Positions 1 to 7,070 of a stretch of DNA of 16,163 nucleotides are shown here, in pieces. The notes beneath the pieces were generated by a model that did not search any database, was not told where the DNA came from, and worked only from the letters and a program-made list of their open reading frames with translations. Every line of letters starts with the position of its first letter. The first letter of the stretch is position 1. Made by a program: the position numbers and the translations under genes. The DNA is from Planctomycetia bacterium (lineage in GTDB: Bacteria > Planctomycetota > Planctomycetia > Pirellulales > UBA1268): NCBI GenBank assembly GCA_010027105.1, contig RGVT01000023.1, positions 1 to 16,163 of the forward strand, in the 5' to 3' direction.

Positions 1-110
1 GCCGCGAGCGCGACGGCGAGCCCGCGGCCGCCGTGAAACTCGCCGCCCTCCGCGGGCTCGTGGGCCAGCCGCTCCCCGCGGACGGCGTCGATCTCACCCG
101 CGCGGACTGA
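1..110 (+). CDS. C-terminal end of an unidentified protein (5' truncated)
   Basis: An open frame entering from the left edge (first full codon at base 3) ends at the TGA at 108-110 and gives about 35 residues with G/C-ending codons typical of the neighbouring genes. The tail reads roughly RERDGEPAAAVKLAALRG and ends in DLTRAD. I do not recognise the family from so short a piece. It ends 6 bases before the stop of the isochorismatase-family gene on the other strand, a convergent arrangement. The frame is chosen because the other two plus-strand frames give less protein-like composition or an early stop (TGA at 34-36). It could be chance. Confidence 0.45.
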   Translation, partial: RERDGEPAAAVKLAALRGLVGQPLPADGVDLTRAD

Positions 111-116
111 CGGCGG

Positions 117-638
117 TCACTTGACGAGCGCCTGCACCGCCTTGAACCGCGGGTGAGCGGCGTCGCCGAGCCACTCGAAGAGGATCGCCTCGGTGGTCGT
201 GAGGATCGCGCCGGCCGCTTCCAGCCGCCGGAGGGCGACCTGGTGGTCGATCTCGTGCCGCGCGGCGACGGCGTCGACGGCCACGAACACGCGCAGGCCG
301 CGGGCCAGCAGATCGAGCGCCGTCTGCGCCACGCACACGTGGGTCTCGAGGCCGCAGAGCACGACCGCGCACAGGGGCGGCGTCGCGGCCGCGAGCCCGG
401 CGGCGAAAGACTCGCTGCCGCAGCAGCTGAACGCGGTCTTCACGTGCGCCGGCGCTCCGAGGCCCTGCGGGTACTGCTCGGTGAGCACGCCCCGCACGCC
501 GAGCAGACCCGCCGCCGTGGCCAGCCTCACCGCCCGGTGCAGCACGGCCTCGGCCGCCGGCACCGCGGCGATGAGCCTCTCCTGGATGTCGATGCAGACG
601 AGGAGCGTGGAGGCCGGAACGGTGCGCATCGCGGTCAT
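117..638 (-). CDS. Isochorismatase-family cysteine hydrolase (YcaC-like)
   Basis: This is a 173-residue protein of the isochorismatase-like superfamily, single-domain cytoplasmic hydrolases acting on amides or related bonds. The expected catalytic triad is visible: D17 in LLVCIDIQER, K67 in AHVKTAF, and C102 in the ETHVCVAQTALDL motif. The GLETHVCV block and the closing HPRFKAVQALVK are typical of the YcaC/nicotinamidase-related hydrolases of unknown substrate. Length is normal for the family (170-200). The open frame extends to 761, but the extra 41 residues are Arg-rich and not conserved-looking, so I start at the ATG at 638. A second ATG at 629, preceded by AGGA, is equally possible and would make the protein 170 residues. 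The start region is divergent from the acyltransferase gene. Substrate is unknown. Confidence 0.85.
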   Translation of the reverse strand: MTAMRTVPASTLLVCIDIQERLIAAVPAAEAVLHRAVRLATAAGLLGVRGVLTEQYPQGLGAPAHVKTAFSCCGSESFAAGLAAATPPLCAVVLCGLETHVCVAQTALDLLARGLRVFVAVDAVAARHEIDHQVALRRLEAAGAILTTTEAILFEWLGDAAHPRFKAVQALVK

Positions 639-642
639 CCTA
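637..642 (-). promoter_or_regulatory. Possible -10 element of the isochorismatase-family gene
   Basis: Read on the minus strand, 642 to 637 is TAGGAT, a -10-like hexamer in otherwise GC-rich DNA. A start of transcription about 7 bases further on would fall at about 630, next to the ATG at 629, and would give a leaderless mRNA from that start. No convincing -35 is seen. This is a weak prediction. Confidence 0.25.
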
Positions 643-679
643 CCCGAAACCTCTCTGGAGCGCGGGGTGCGCGAGGCGG

Positions 680-685
680 TACGAT
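680..685 (+). promoter_or_regulatory. Possible -10 element of the acyltransferase gene
   Basis: TACGAT at 680-685 matches four of the six -10 consensus bases and stands out from the GC-rich surroundings. The ATG at 694 is only 8 bases further on, so a transcript starting there would be nearly leaderless. No clear -35 is present. The pair of back-to-back elements sits in the 55-base gap between the divergent genes. Confidence 0.25.
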
Positions 686-693
686 GCCGGGCG

Positions 694-1512
694 ATGTCAG
701 CCCGCCCGCCCGCGATCGCGCTGCGCCGCCTCGACCCGCAGCGGCTCCTCGTGATCGACATCGTGCGGCTCGCGCGGCACGTGCCGACCTATCCGGTGGA
801 GCGCGTGATGCACCTCGCCGCCGTGGAGGAGGCGCGGAGGCGGTGCGCTCCGCGGATCGGCTGGGCGGCGGTGTTCCTCAAGGCCTACGCCCTCGTGGCC
901 CGGGAGCGGCCGGCGCTGCGGAGCTGGATCGCACGGCCGCTGGTGCCGCTCGTGGGCCGCCCGCGCTGGGCCACGAGCCCGGTGAGCGTGGCATCGCTCG
1001 CGCTCAGCCGGCCGCGCGAGGACGACACGCCCGCCGCCGACGGGGCCCTCGACCCGGAGGCGATCTGGTGGGCCCGCATCCGCGAGCCCGACGCGCTGCC
1101 TCTGCCGGCGCTGCAGGCGGAGATCGGCCGGCACGCGGCCGCCGCGGTCGACGAGGTCTTCGCCCGGCAGCTCGAGCTGCGGATGCTGCCGCGGCTCCTG
1201 CGCCGGTTCGTGCTCCGCTGGAACCTGCGGTCGCCCGCGGCCAAGCGGCCGCTGCGGCTCGGCACGTTCAGCCTCTCGACGCTCGCGGGGGAGGGAAGCG
1301 CCAACCGCGGCCACCCCAGCTTCCTGACGACGAGCCTGACGTACGATCCGCTCGACGACGCGGGCCGGATGCGGGTCACGCTCCTGGCCGATCACCGCCT
1401 GATCGACGGCGTGCCGGCGTCCCGCGCCCTCGCGGCGCTCGAGGCGACGCTCACCGGCGAGATCCTCGACGAGCTCGTCACGCTCGCGGCACGTCCGCGA
1501 GGGCCCGGATGA
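694..1512 (+). CDS. Stand-alone 2-oxoacid dehydrogenase E2-like acyltransferase domain
   Basis: This 272-residue protein resembles the catalytic domain of lipoate acyltransferases (the CAT/E2 fold). The diagnostic motif is near the C terminus: H234, D238 and G239 in DHRLIDGVPASR, the HxxxDG active-site signature. Upstream segments such as IGWAAVFLKAYALVARERP (56-74) and FLTTSLTYDP (210-219) fit the same fold. There is no lipoyl domain and no peripheral-subunit-binding domain before it, and no E1/E3 gene nearby, so it is not an ordinary pyruvate or 2-oxoglutarate dehydrogenase subunit. The ATG at 694 is chosen because the in-frame extension to 193 is antisense to the isochorismatase gene and low in protein-like character. 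Its last 35 bases overlap the end of tsaE on the other strand. The acyl donor and acceptor are unknown. Confidence 0.75.
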   Translation: MSARPPAIALRRLDPQRLLVIDIVRLARHVPTYPVERVMHLAAVEEARRRCAPRIGWAAVFLKAYALVARERPALRSWIARPLVPLVGRPRWATSPVSVASLALSRPREDDTPAADGALDPEAIWWARIREPDALPLPALQAEIGRHAAAAVDEVFARQLELRMLPRLLRRFVLRWNLRSPAAKRPLRLGTFSLSTLAGEGSANRGHPSFLTTSLTYDPLDDAGRMRVTLLADHRLIDGVPASRALAALEATLTGEILDELVTLAARPRGPG

Positions 1513-1990
1513 GCGGCGCGTAGTCGGGCGACCGGGACGTGAACGCGAGCGTGCGGCCGGTTTCGGAGTCGACCGTGATCGACACGTCGAGCCGCCGCGC
1601 CGGCAACAGGCCGGCGATCCGCTCCGGCCACTCCACGAACGCGCGGCAGGCCCGGCCCGGAGGGACCGCGAGCGCCTCTTCCCAGCCGGTCTCGCGGAGC
1701 TCCGCCGGGGAGGCGAGGCGGTGGAAGTCGGCGTGCACGAGCCGGCCGCGCGGCCCCTCGTGGACGTGGATCAGGCCGAAGGTCGGGCTCACCACCTCCG
1801 CCGGGTCGAGGCCGAGCGCGGCGGCGATCGCCTTCACGAACGTCGTCTTGCCTGCGCCGAGATCCCCCTCGAGCGCCAGGCAGGCCCGGTCGGGCAGTGC
1901 GGCCGCGACCACCGCCGCGACGCGGGCGAGGCCTGCCTCGTCGGCGATACGGACGGTAACGCAGGGCGGGGCGTCAGGAGTCGAACGCAT
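1478..1990 (-). CDS. tsaE: tRNA t6A biosynthesis ATPase TsaE
   Basis: TsaE (YjeE) is the small ATPase that works with TsaB and TsaD in making N6-threonylcarbamoyladenosine at position 37 of ANN-decoding tRNAs in the cytoplasm. The 170-residue product has the family signature in order: Walker A GDLGAGKTT (42-50), SPTF (68-71), HADFHRL (86-92) and VEWPER (119-124). Length is normal or slightly long. The start at 1990 overlaps the end of thiL by 17 bases, which implies translational coupling as last gene of the cinA-htrA-thiL-tsaE operon. No Shine-Dalgarno is obvious, consistent with reinitiation after thiL. The 3' end overlaps the convergent acyltransferase gene by 35 bases. Confidence 0.95.
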   Translation of the reverse strand: MRSTPDAPPCVTVRIADEAGLARVAAVVAAALPDRACLALEGDLGAGKTTFVKAIAAALGLDPAEVVSPTFGLIHVHEGPRGRLVHADFHRLASPAELRETGWEEALAVPPGRACRAFVEWPERIAGLLPARRLDVSITVDSETGRTLAFTSRSPDYAPLIRALADVPRA

Positions 1991-2909
1991 GGACGAAGCC
2001 CCGGGGCTCGAGCGGGCTCTGGCCGCCGTCGGCCGCCTCGGCGACGAGCCCGGCCCCCTCCTCCACCGCGCCGATCACCGTGATCGCGAGGCCGAGCGGA
2101 GGCGCGGCTGCGGCCGCCACCAGCCGGTGCGCCTCCGCGGCGGGGAGCGCGAGAATGAGCTCGAAGTCCTCGCCGTCGCCGAGCGCATGGTCGAGCGGCG
2201 TGCCGCCGTCCCGGGCGGCGCGCCGGACGGCGTCGGCGTGGATGGGGACGGCGGCCGTCCGCACGACGCCGCGGGTGCCGCTCGCCGCCATCATCCGCCC
2301 GAGGTCGAGCGAGAGGCCGTCGCTGACGTCGATCGCGGCGTGGACGTCGAAGTGCGCGGCGATGTGGAGCGCCTCGCGCACCCGCGGCACGACGGCGAGG
2401 TGGCGGCCGAGCAGGCTGCCGCCGCAGGGGCCGGTCACGACGACGAGATCGCCGGGGCGGGCGCCGTCGCGGCGCCACGCCCGGCCCGGGGCCACGCTGC
2501 CGATGGCCGTGGTGCTCACGACCAGCGGCCCGTCCCAGGCGTTGGTGTCGCCGCCGGCGACCGCGACGCCGTGCTCGGCCGCGAGCGCCAGGAGCCCCTC
2601 CTCGACGCCGCGGCCGAGGGCGTCGCCGCCGTGCCGGGGCAGGGCCACCGCCACGAACGCCGCCTCCGGCCGGGCCGCCATCGCGGCCAGGTCGCTCAGG
2701 CTCACCGCCAGCGCCTTGTGCCCCACGGCCCGCGGCGGGCAGTCGGGGCCGAGGACGAAGTCGGTGCCCTCCATCAGCATGTCGACCGTGACGACGGTCC
2801 GGCGCAGGGCCGGCGGCCGCAGCACGGCCGCGTCGTCCCCCGGCGGCACCTCGAGCCGGGGGTCGGCGGGAATCCGCGCGAGCAAGCGGGCGACGAAGTC
2901 GGTTTCCAT
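1974..2909 (-). CDS. thiL: Thiamine-monophosphate kinase ThiL
   Basis: ThiL phosphorylates thiamine monophosphate with ATP to the cofactor thiamine diphosphate. The 311-residue product shows the family motifs in order: PGDDAAVL (23-30), TVDMLMEGTDF (41-51), HKALAVSLSDLAAM (64-77), GGDTN (119-123), DVSDGLSLDL (194-203) and GDGEDFELI (244-252). The Asp-rich magnesium-binding positions are intact. It closes with RGFVHAF (303-309), matching the conserved C-terminal motif. Length is near the usual 310-340. The start is the ATG at 2909, 30 bases after the end of the protease gene. Only a weak GGAA precedes it. It overlaps tsaE at its 3' end. Confidence 0.95.
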   Translation of the reverse strand: METDFVARLLARIPADPRLEVPPGDDAAVLRPPALRRTVVTVDMLMEGTDFVLGPDCPPRAVGHKALAVSLSDLAAMAARPEAAFVAVALPRHGGDALGRGVEEGLLALAAEHGVAVAGGDTNAWDGPLVVSTTAIGSVAPGRAWRRDGARPGDLVVVTGPCGGSLLGRHLAVVPRVREALHIAAHFDVHAAIDVSDGLSLDLGRMMAASGTRGVVRTAAVPIHADAVRRAARDGGTPLDHALGDGEDFELILALPAAEAHRLVAAAAAPPLGLAITVIGAVEEGAGLVAEAADGGQSPLEPRGFVHAFDS

Positions 2910-2939
2910 GGTTCCGGGGCAGCGTGCGGGGCGTGACGC

Positions 2940-4058
2940 CTACGGTTCGCGCGGCCGCCGGCCGACGCGCACGGAGAGCGTGCGGGTTTCGGAGCCGCGC
3001 TCGACGACGATCGGCACCTCCGAGCCCACCGGAGCGCGGGTGAGCAGGAGCACGAGGGCGGCGGGGTCGCGGATCTCCTCGCCGTCGAACCCGGTGACCA
3101 CGTCGCCCGGCTCGATGCCGGCCAGCGCCGCCGGCGAGCGCGGCTCGACGGCCGCCACCACCGCGCTCGAGCCGCCGGGGCGGGCCGGAGGCCGGGCCTG
3201 CAGCGAGAGGCCGAGGTAGCCCCGTTCCACGTGGCCGGTGCGCCGGATCTCGTCGGTGACCCGCCGGGCGGTGTTGCTCGGGATGGCGAACCCGATCCCC
3301 GTGTAGTCCTTCCCCACGATGGCCGTGGTGATGCCCATGATGCGGCCGTGCACGTCGACGAGCGGCCCGCCGGAATTGCCCGGGTTGATCGCCGCGTCGG
3401 TCTGGAGGAATTCCTGGAGCGGGTTCTCGATCACTCCCCGGCGGCCCACCGCGCTCACGATGCCGTAGGTGAGGGTGCGGTCGAGGCCGAACGGGTTGCC
3501 GATCGCCCACACCATCTCCCCCACCTGCACCGTGTCGCTGTCGCCCCACTCGGCCTTCGGCAGGTCGCGGGCGTCGATCCGGAGCACGGCGATGTCGGTG
3601 GCCGCGTCGGCCCCGACGAGGTCCGCCTCGAAACGGCGGCCGTCGGCGAGCGTCACGTCGATCTCGTCGCTGCGGGCGACGACGTGGTAGTTGGTGATGA
3701 TCGTGCCGTTCCCCTCGATGATCACCCCCGAGCCGACCGACTCGTCGTTGGCCCCCTGCGGGGACGCCCCGGCGAGGGCGGCGATCTCGTCGGCGAGCGT
3801 GAGCACGCGGCGCTTCGACGTGACGTTGACCACGGTCGGGCCGATCAGGCGGGCGAGCGTGGTGAACATCTTCCCCACCGGGGCGAGCTCGGCGCCGATG
3901 GCGGCGTCGCGGATGGCGGCGAGCTCGGCCCGCGTGCGGGCGTAGTGGATGCGGGCCAGGAACGACGGCCACGCGATCAGGGCCACGAGCGCCATCAGCC
4001 CGAGCGACAGTGCGAGCGTGCGCCTGGTGGCGGTGGACGAGGGCGTGGCTGCGGTCAT
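2940..4058 (-). CDS. Membrane-anchored HtrA/DegP-like serine protease with one PDZ domain
   Basis: This is a 372-residue trypsin-like protease of the HtrA family, a quality-control protease or chaperone expected to face the periplasm. One uncleaved N-terminal membrane helix lies at about 14-32. The protease domain (about 65-280) holds the triad H125 (TNYHVV), D155 (ATDIAVL) and S229 (GNSGGP), so it should be active. One PDZ domain follows at about 286-368. The gene begins inside the end of cinA with an ATGA overlap, so the two are probably translationally coupled. The open frame runs further upstream to 5213, but that part is antiparallel to no homologue and lies over cinA in another frame, so it is rejected. 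A paralogue of different architecture lies at 7304-8614. Confidence 0.93.
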   Translation of the reverse strand: MTAATPSSTATRRTLALSLGLMALVALIAWPSFLARIHYARTRAELAAIRDAAIGAELAPVGKMFTTLARLIGPTVVNVTSKRRVLTLADEIAALAGASPQGANDESVGSGVIIEGNGTIITNYHVVARSDEIDVTLADGRRFEADLVGADAATDIAVLRIDARDLPKAEWGDSDTVQVGEMVWAIGNPFGLDRTLTYGIVSAVGRRGVIENPLQEFLQTDAAINPGNSGGPLVDVHGRIMGITTAIVGKDYTGIGFAIPSNTARRVTDEIRRTGHVERGYLGLSLQARPPARPGGSSAVVAAVEPRSPAALAGIEPGDVVTGFDGEEIRDPAALVLLLTRAPVGSEVPIVVERGSETRTLSVRVGRRPREP

Positions 4059-5281
4059 GGCTGCGGGGAACCGGGTCGGGGCGGCGATTGTACGCTCGTG
4101 CGCACGAGGTCGAGCGCGGTCTTCGCCGCCCGCGCGATCCGCACCTGCCCCGCACCCCCGAGCCGGTGATCGACCGTGCGGCCGCCGCCGGGCCCGACGA
4201 GCGCGATCTCCACCGCCTCCACGCCGTCGGGCGCGCGGACCGGCCCGATCCCCAGCCCGTGCGACGCCCCGAGTTCCTTCCGTGCCCGTTCCGCGAGCGC
4301 GGTGGCGGATTCCACGGCGGCGGGGAGCACGAGCCCCCCGCGGAACACGCCCGGTTCGCCGCGCTGTGGATCGAGGCCGCCGCGGGAGGCGGCTCCCGCC
4401 AGCAGGGCCGCCGCCGCGCCGCAGGTGGCCGCCTCGGCCGTCGCCAGCGTGCCGCCGGCGCGGGCGAGCGCGGCGAGCGCGGCGTCTTCGATCTCGTCGT
4501 CCTCGACGCCATAGACGAGGTCGCCGAGGGCCGCGCGGATGAGCCGCTCGGTGGGGGCGACGAGTTCCAGGCAGGCCGCATCGTCGCGGCCCCGCGCCGC
4601 GATCCGCAGCGTGATCGTGGCCTCGTGGGCCGTGATCCCCACGAGCGGCTCGCGACCGCGCCGGACGAGGTCGGGCAGCATGGCCTCGATCGCACTCTCC
4701 CCGGCACCGAAGCACTTGATCCGGCGGAACAGGATCGTGGCGGCGTCGGGCCGGCCGGCGACGAGCGCCGGTGCCACCATGGCCGACCACATCGACTTCA
4801 TCTCGCCCGGCACGCCCGGCAACGCGAACACCCGGCAGGCGCCGCGGCCCGCACGGGGGATCTCGATGTCGATGCCGGGGGCGGTGCCGTCGGGGTTGGG
4901 GATGACGCGACTCGAGCGCGGAAAGAGCGCCTGGCGGCGGTTGCTCTCGGGCATCGGGGCCGCGCGGCGGGCGAACCGAGCCTCCACCGCCGCCAGGGCC
5001 TCGGCCGACTCCGTGAGCGGCTCGCCGGCCACCGCGGCCAGCACGTCGCGGGTGAGGTCGTCGGCCGTGGGCCCGAGGCCCCCCGTGGCGACCACGACGT
5101 CGGCCCGCTCGACCGCCGTGCGGAACGCCGCGACCCCGTCGGCGAGCGAGTCGGTCGTGGTCGTGTGGAAGGCGGTCGGGATGCCGAGCACGGCGAGCTC
5201 GCGGGAGATCCACTGGCTGTTCGTGTCGAGCCGCTGGCCCGTCGTCAGCTCGTCGCCGAGGGCGATCACTTCCGCACGCAT
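4055..5281 (-). CDS. cinA: CinA-family protein with degenerate nicotinamide-nucleotide amidase domain
   Basis: CinA proteins join an N-terminal MoaB/MogA-like (COG1058) domain to a C-terminal PncC-type NMN deamidase domain. This 408-residue protein is of normal length. The N-terminal domain is well conserved: ALGDELTTGQRLDTNS (7-22), TGGLGPTADDLTRD (66-79), PNPDGTAPG (128-136) and LPGVPGEM (154-161). The C-terminal half (about 265-395) is in the right place but the deamidase hallmark, normally ESCTGG, reads EAATCG (283-288) and the following blocks are hard to recognise, so deamidase activity is doubtful. The start ATG at 5281 follows AAAGGG 8-10 bases upstream. It heads the operon cinA-htrA-thiL-tsaE. 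Upstream lies the repeat-filled gap. Confidence 0.9.
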   Translation of the reverse strand: MRAEVIALGDELTTGQRLDTNSQWISRELAVLGIPTAFHTTTTDSLADGVAAFRTAVERADVVVATGGLGPTADDLTRDVLAAVAGEPLTESAEALAAVEARFARRAAPMPESNRRQALFPRSSRVIPNPDGTAPGIDIEIPRAGRGACRVFALPGVPGEMKSMWSAMVAPALVAGRPDAATILFRRIKCFGAGESAIEAMLPDLVRRGREPLVGITAHEATITLRIAARGRDDAACLELVAPTERLIRAALGDLVYGVEDDEIEDAALAALARAGGTLATAEAATCGAAAALLAGAASRGGLDPQRGEPGVFRGGLVLPAAVESATALAERARKELGASHGLGIGPVRAPDGVEAVEIALVGPGGGRTVDHRLGGAGQVRIARAAKTALDLVRTSVQSPPRPGSPQP

Positions 5282-5332
5282 GAGAACCCTTTCATGAAGC
5301 CGTCACCGCAGCCTACCCGATCCCCCTGGCCC

Positions 5333-5451
5333 GTAGGACAGGCTTCAGCCTGTCAGCCTGCCACGTAGTCCAGCCTGTCAGCCTGTCAGCCTGTCAGCCT
5401 GTCAGCCTGTCAGCCTGTCAGCCTGCCACGTGGTCCAGGCTTCAGCCTGTC
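5333..5451 (+). repeat. REP-like palindrome cluster A
   Basis: The cluster opens with GTAGGACAGGCTTCAGCCTG (5333-5352), whose core GACAGGCT-TC-AGCCTGTC is a perfect 8-base inverted repeat around a 2-base centre. It continues through CAGCCTGCCACGTAGTCC, a run of 8-base tandem units, then CCACGTGGTCCAGGCTTCAG and a final GCCTGTCATGCC. The same building blocks recur at 5691-5797 and, inverted, at 8641-8736. REP-type elements of this kind usually lie outside genes and can form hairpins in RNA or single-stranded DNA. No RAYT transposase gene is seen in the window. Confidence 0.85.
5371..5425 (+). repeat. Tandem array of the 8-base unit CAGCCTGT
   Basis: Six perfect head-to-tail copies of CAGCCTGT (5371-5378, 5379-5386, 5387-5394, 5395-5402, 5403-5410, 5411-5418) are followed by a seventh partial copy (5419-5425) that passes into CCACGTGG. 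The unit equals the right arm of the REP palindrome, so the array looks like a slippage expansion of one arm. Confidence 0.95.
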
Positions 5452-5690
5452 ATGCCTCCCCGGCTCTGGCCACCTGATAATGACCCACATTCGGAGCCGG
5501 CGGTAGGCATGCTCGACGGATACTTTACGGAACGGCACGCCTCCGTCGGCTGGTGATGACCCGGCCTTCCAGGCCTGGCGCTTCATCGTCCTCAACGACT
5601 CCCTTCGTCTGCGCGTGCCCACCGACCGTCTCCGCCGACCGTTCTTCGCGCTTCCGAGAAGGGAGGCTTCGGGCCACCCAATTCCCCCAC

Positions 5691-5797
5691 GTAGGACAGG
5701 CTTCAGCCTGTCATGCCTGCCACGTGGTCCAGGCTTCAGCCTGTCAGCCTGTCAGCCTGCCACGTGGTCCAGGCTTCAGCCTGTCAGCCTGCCATGC
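5691..5797 (+). repeat. REP-like palindrome cluster B
   Basis: It starts with GTAGGACAGGCTTCAGCCTG (5691-5710) and carries two copies of a 40-base composite unit, recognised by CCACGTGGTCCAGGCTTCAG beginning at 5720 and 5760. Each contains a compact AGGCTTCAGCCT palindrome and one or two extra CAGCCTGT units. It has the same orientation as cluster A, and 240 bases separate them. Confidence 0.9.
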
Positions 5798-5829
5798 CCC
5801 GATCCCTTCTCCCGCGGGCGGCTCTCGGC

Positions 5830-5858
5830 TGGTCAGTTTTGCGCTGCTGGTCAACAAT
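5830..5858 (+). promoter_or_regulatory. Possible promoter of the Gfo/Idh/MocA-like gene
   Basis: TGGTCA at 5830-5835 and AACAAT at 5853-5858 each match four of six consensus bases of a sigma-70-type -35 and -10, with a 17-base spacer. Transcription would begin at about 5865, the ATG itself, so the message could be leaderless. That would fit the lack of any Shine-Dalgarno sequence before this start. Weak prediction from pattern only. Confidence 0.3.
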
Positions 5859-5864
5859 GCATGC

Positions 5865-7070
5865 ATGAAATTCGGCGTCCTCGGGTTCGACGGGCAGATC
5901 GCGTCGGTGACGGCGGCGGCCCGGGCGCGGGGCGACGTGATCGTGCTGGGCTGCGATCTCCCCGCCGCGGCCCTTCCCGCGGGGACGCGGATCGCCCCCT
6001 GGGAGGCGCTGCTCGACGCCGAGGCGTGCGACGCGGTGCTCGTGGGAGGGGAGGGATGGAACGAGGTGCGGGCCGAGGCCGTGCGGAAGCTCGTGCAGGC
6101 GGGCCGCACGCTCGTGCTCGCACAGCCGCTGGAACTCTCGATGCTCTGGGCCTACGAGCTCGACATGATCCGGCGCGACTCGGCCGCCCGGCTGATCCCG
6201 TTTCTGCCCGACCGTCTCCATCCCTTCGTCGGCCGTCTGCGGCGCGAACTCGAGACGGGGCTCGCCAGCGCCGGACCACTGGGCACGGTCGAGTCGGTGG
6301 AGATGACCCGCAGGCTCGCCGATCGCGGGCGCGACGGCGTGCTGCGGCAGCTCGCCCGCGACGCCGACCTCGTGCGGGTGCTCGTCGGGGAGCCCCAGCG
6401 GCTCTCGACGCTCGGCGGGGCGGCGGCCGACGCGGCCTGGGCGACGCTGGCGGTGGGCTTCACGGGCGCCGCCGCCGTGCCCGTGCGCTGGCGGGTGGCC
6501 CGCGCCGACCGGCCCGGCCTCGAGATCACCATCGTGGGGGCGCAGGGCAGCAGGACCGTCGCCGCGCCGGACGACCCGGCGTTGCCGTGGACGTGGTCGA
6601 CCGACGGCGTGCCGGAAGCGGCGGCCTTCGACCGCGGGGCCGCGATCCTGGGTGTGCTCGCCGGCGCGTCCGCCACGCCGGCCGACGTCGAGCCCGCGGG
6701 CTGGGACGACGCCGCCCGCGCGATCGAACTCGCCGAGACCGTGCCGCGCAGCGTCGCCAAGGGGCGGGCCATCGACCTCCACCAGGAGGAGTTTTCGGAG
6801 ATCGGCACGTTCCGCGGCACGATGGCTTCGCTGGGCTGCGGAATCGTGCTGGCCGGCCTGTTCGTGCTGCTTCTGGCGACGCTCGTGGGCGGCATCGCCC
6901 GCGAGGCCGGCTGGGACCTCGGCGAGCGGATCGCCGGCCTGTGGCCATTCGCCGTGCTCACCGTGCTCGGGATGTTCCTGGCGCTCCAGGTGCTGCCGCT
7001 GTTCGTCGCCACGCCGGACCGCCGGCCGGGCCCGGGCGGGCCACTGGCCCCCGCCGCGGAACGTGAATAA
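5865..7070 (+). CDS. Gfo/Idh/MocA-like protein with two C-terminal membrane helices, probably non-catalytic
   Basis: A 401-residue protein whose N-terminal part looks like the Rossmann fold of Gfo/Idh/MocA oxidoreductases: KFGVLGFDG (2-10), a strand ending in VIVLGCD (25-31), CDAVLVGG (55-62) and RTLVLAQPLEL (81-91). In active family members the last segment is the EKP motif, and here it is AQP. The nucleotide-binding glycine loop is also poor. A substrate-binding-like region follows (about 110-300). Two predicted membrane helices lie at 322-345 and 358-381, preceded by the charged segment RAIDLHQEEFSEIG (301-314). The start at 5865 (ATGAAATTC) is chosen because everything upstream in frame is repeat-derived. 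The role is unknown; a membrane-tethered sensor or structural protein is possible. The next gene is 233 bases downstream. Confidence 0.7.
   Translation: MKFGVLGFDGQIASVTAAARARGDVIVLGCDLPAAALPAGTRIAPWEALLDAEACDAVLVGGEGWNEVRAEAVRKLVQAGRTLVLAQPLELSMLWAYELDMIRRDSAARLIPFLPDRLHPFVGRLRRELETGLASAGPLGTVESVEMTRRLADRGRDGVLRQLARDADLVRVLVGEPQRLSTLGGAAADAAWATLAVGFTGAAAVPVRWRVARADRPGLEITIVGAQGSRTVAAPDDPALPWTWSTDGVPEAAAFDRGAAILGVLAGASATPADVEPAGWDDAARAIELAETVPRSVAKGRAIDLHQEEFSEIGTFRGTMASLGCGIVLAGLFVLLLATLVGGIAREAGWDLGERIAGLWPFAVLTVLGMFLALQVLPLFVATPDRRPGPGGPLAPAAERE

Larger units (their letters stand above)
5282..5864. other. Gene-poor gap of 583 bases between divergent genes, rich in REP-like repeats
   Basis: No convincing gene is seen. 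The gap holds two clusters of a palindromic repeat (5333-5451 and 5691-5797) and, between them, about 240 bases that are visibly less GC-rich than the genes. Open frames here, for example on the minus strand at 5410-5622 and the upstream extension of the next gene to 5553, mostly translate repeat sequence (recurrent GQASAC/GFSLS-type strings) and are treated as spurious. It must contain the promoters of cinA (left, minus) and the Gfo/Idh/MocA-like gene (right, plus). Confidence 0.8.

Noticed and set aside
153..1523. Long plus-strand frames covering the isochorismatase-family region
   Set aside because: Antisense or out of frame to the isochorismatase and acyltransferase genes, with Arg/Ala-rich filler; only the part from 694 in the other plus frame has family motifs.
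1834..4707. Open frame of 957 codons on the minus strand across tsaE, thiL, the protease and cinA
   Set aside because: Out-of-frame read of four recognisable genes, dominated by Arg/Pro/Gly, a typical high-GC artefact.
5410..5622. Small minus-strand ORF of 70 codons between REP clusters
   Set aside because: Its last part is repeat-derived (GPRGRLTG-type ending shared with another frame at cluster B), and the rest matches no family I know.
5333..5797. CRISPR array suggested by the repeated palindromes
   Set aside because: Repeats are not separated by unique spacers of uniform length; the intervals are other repeat units, and no cas gene is present.
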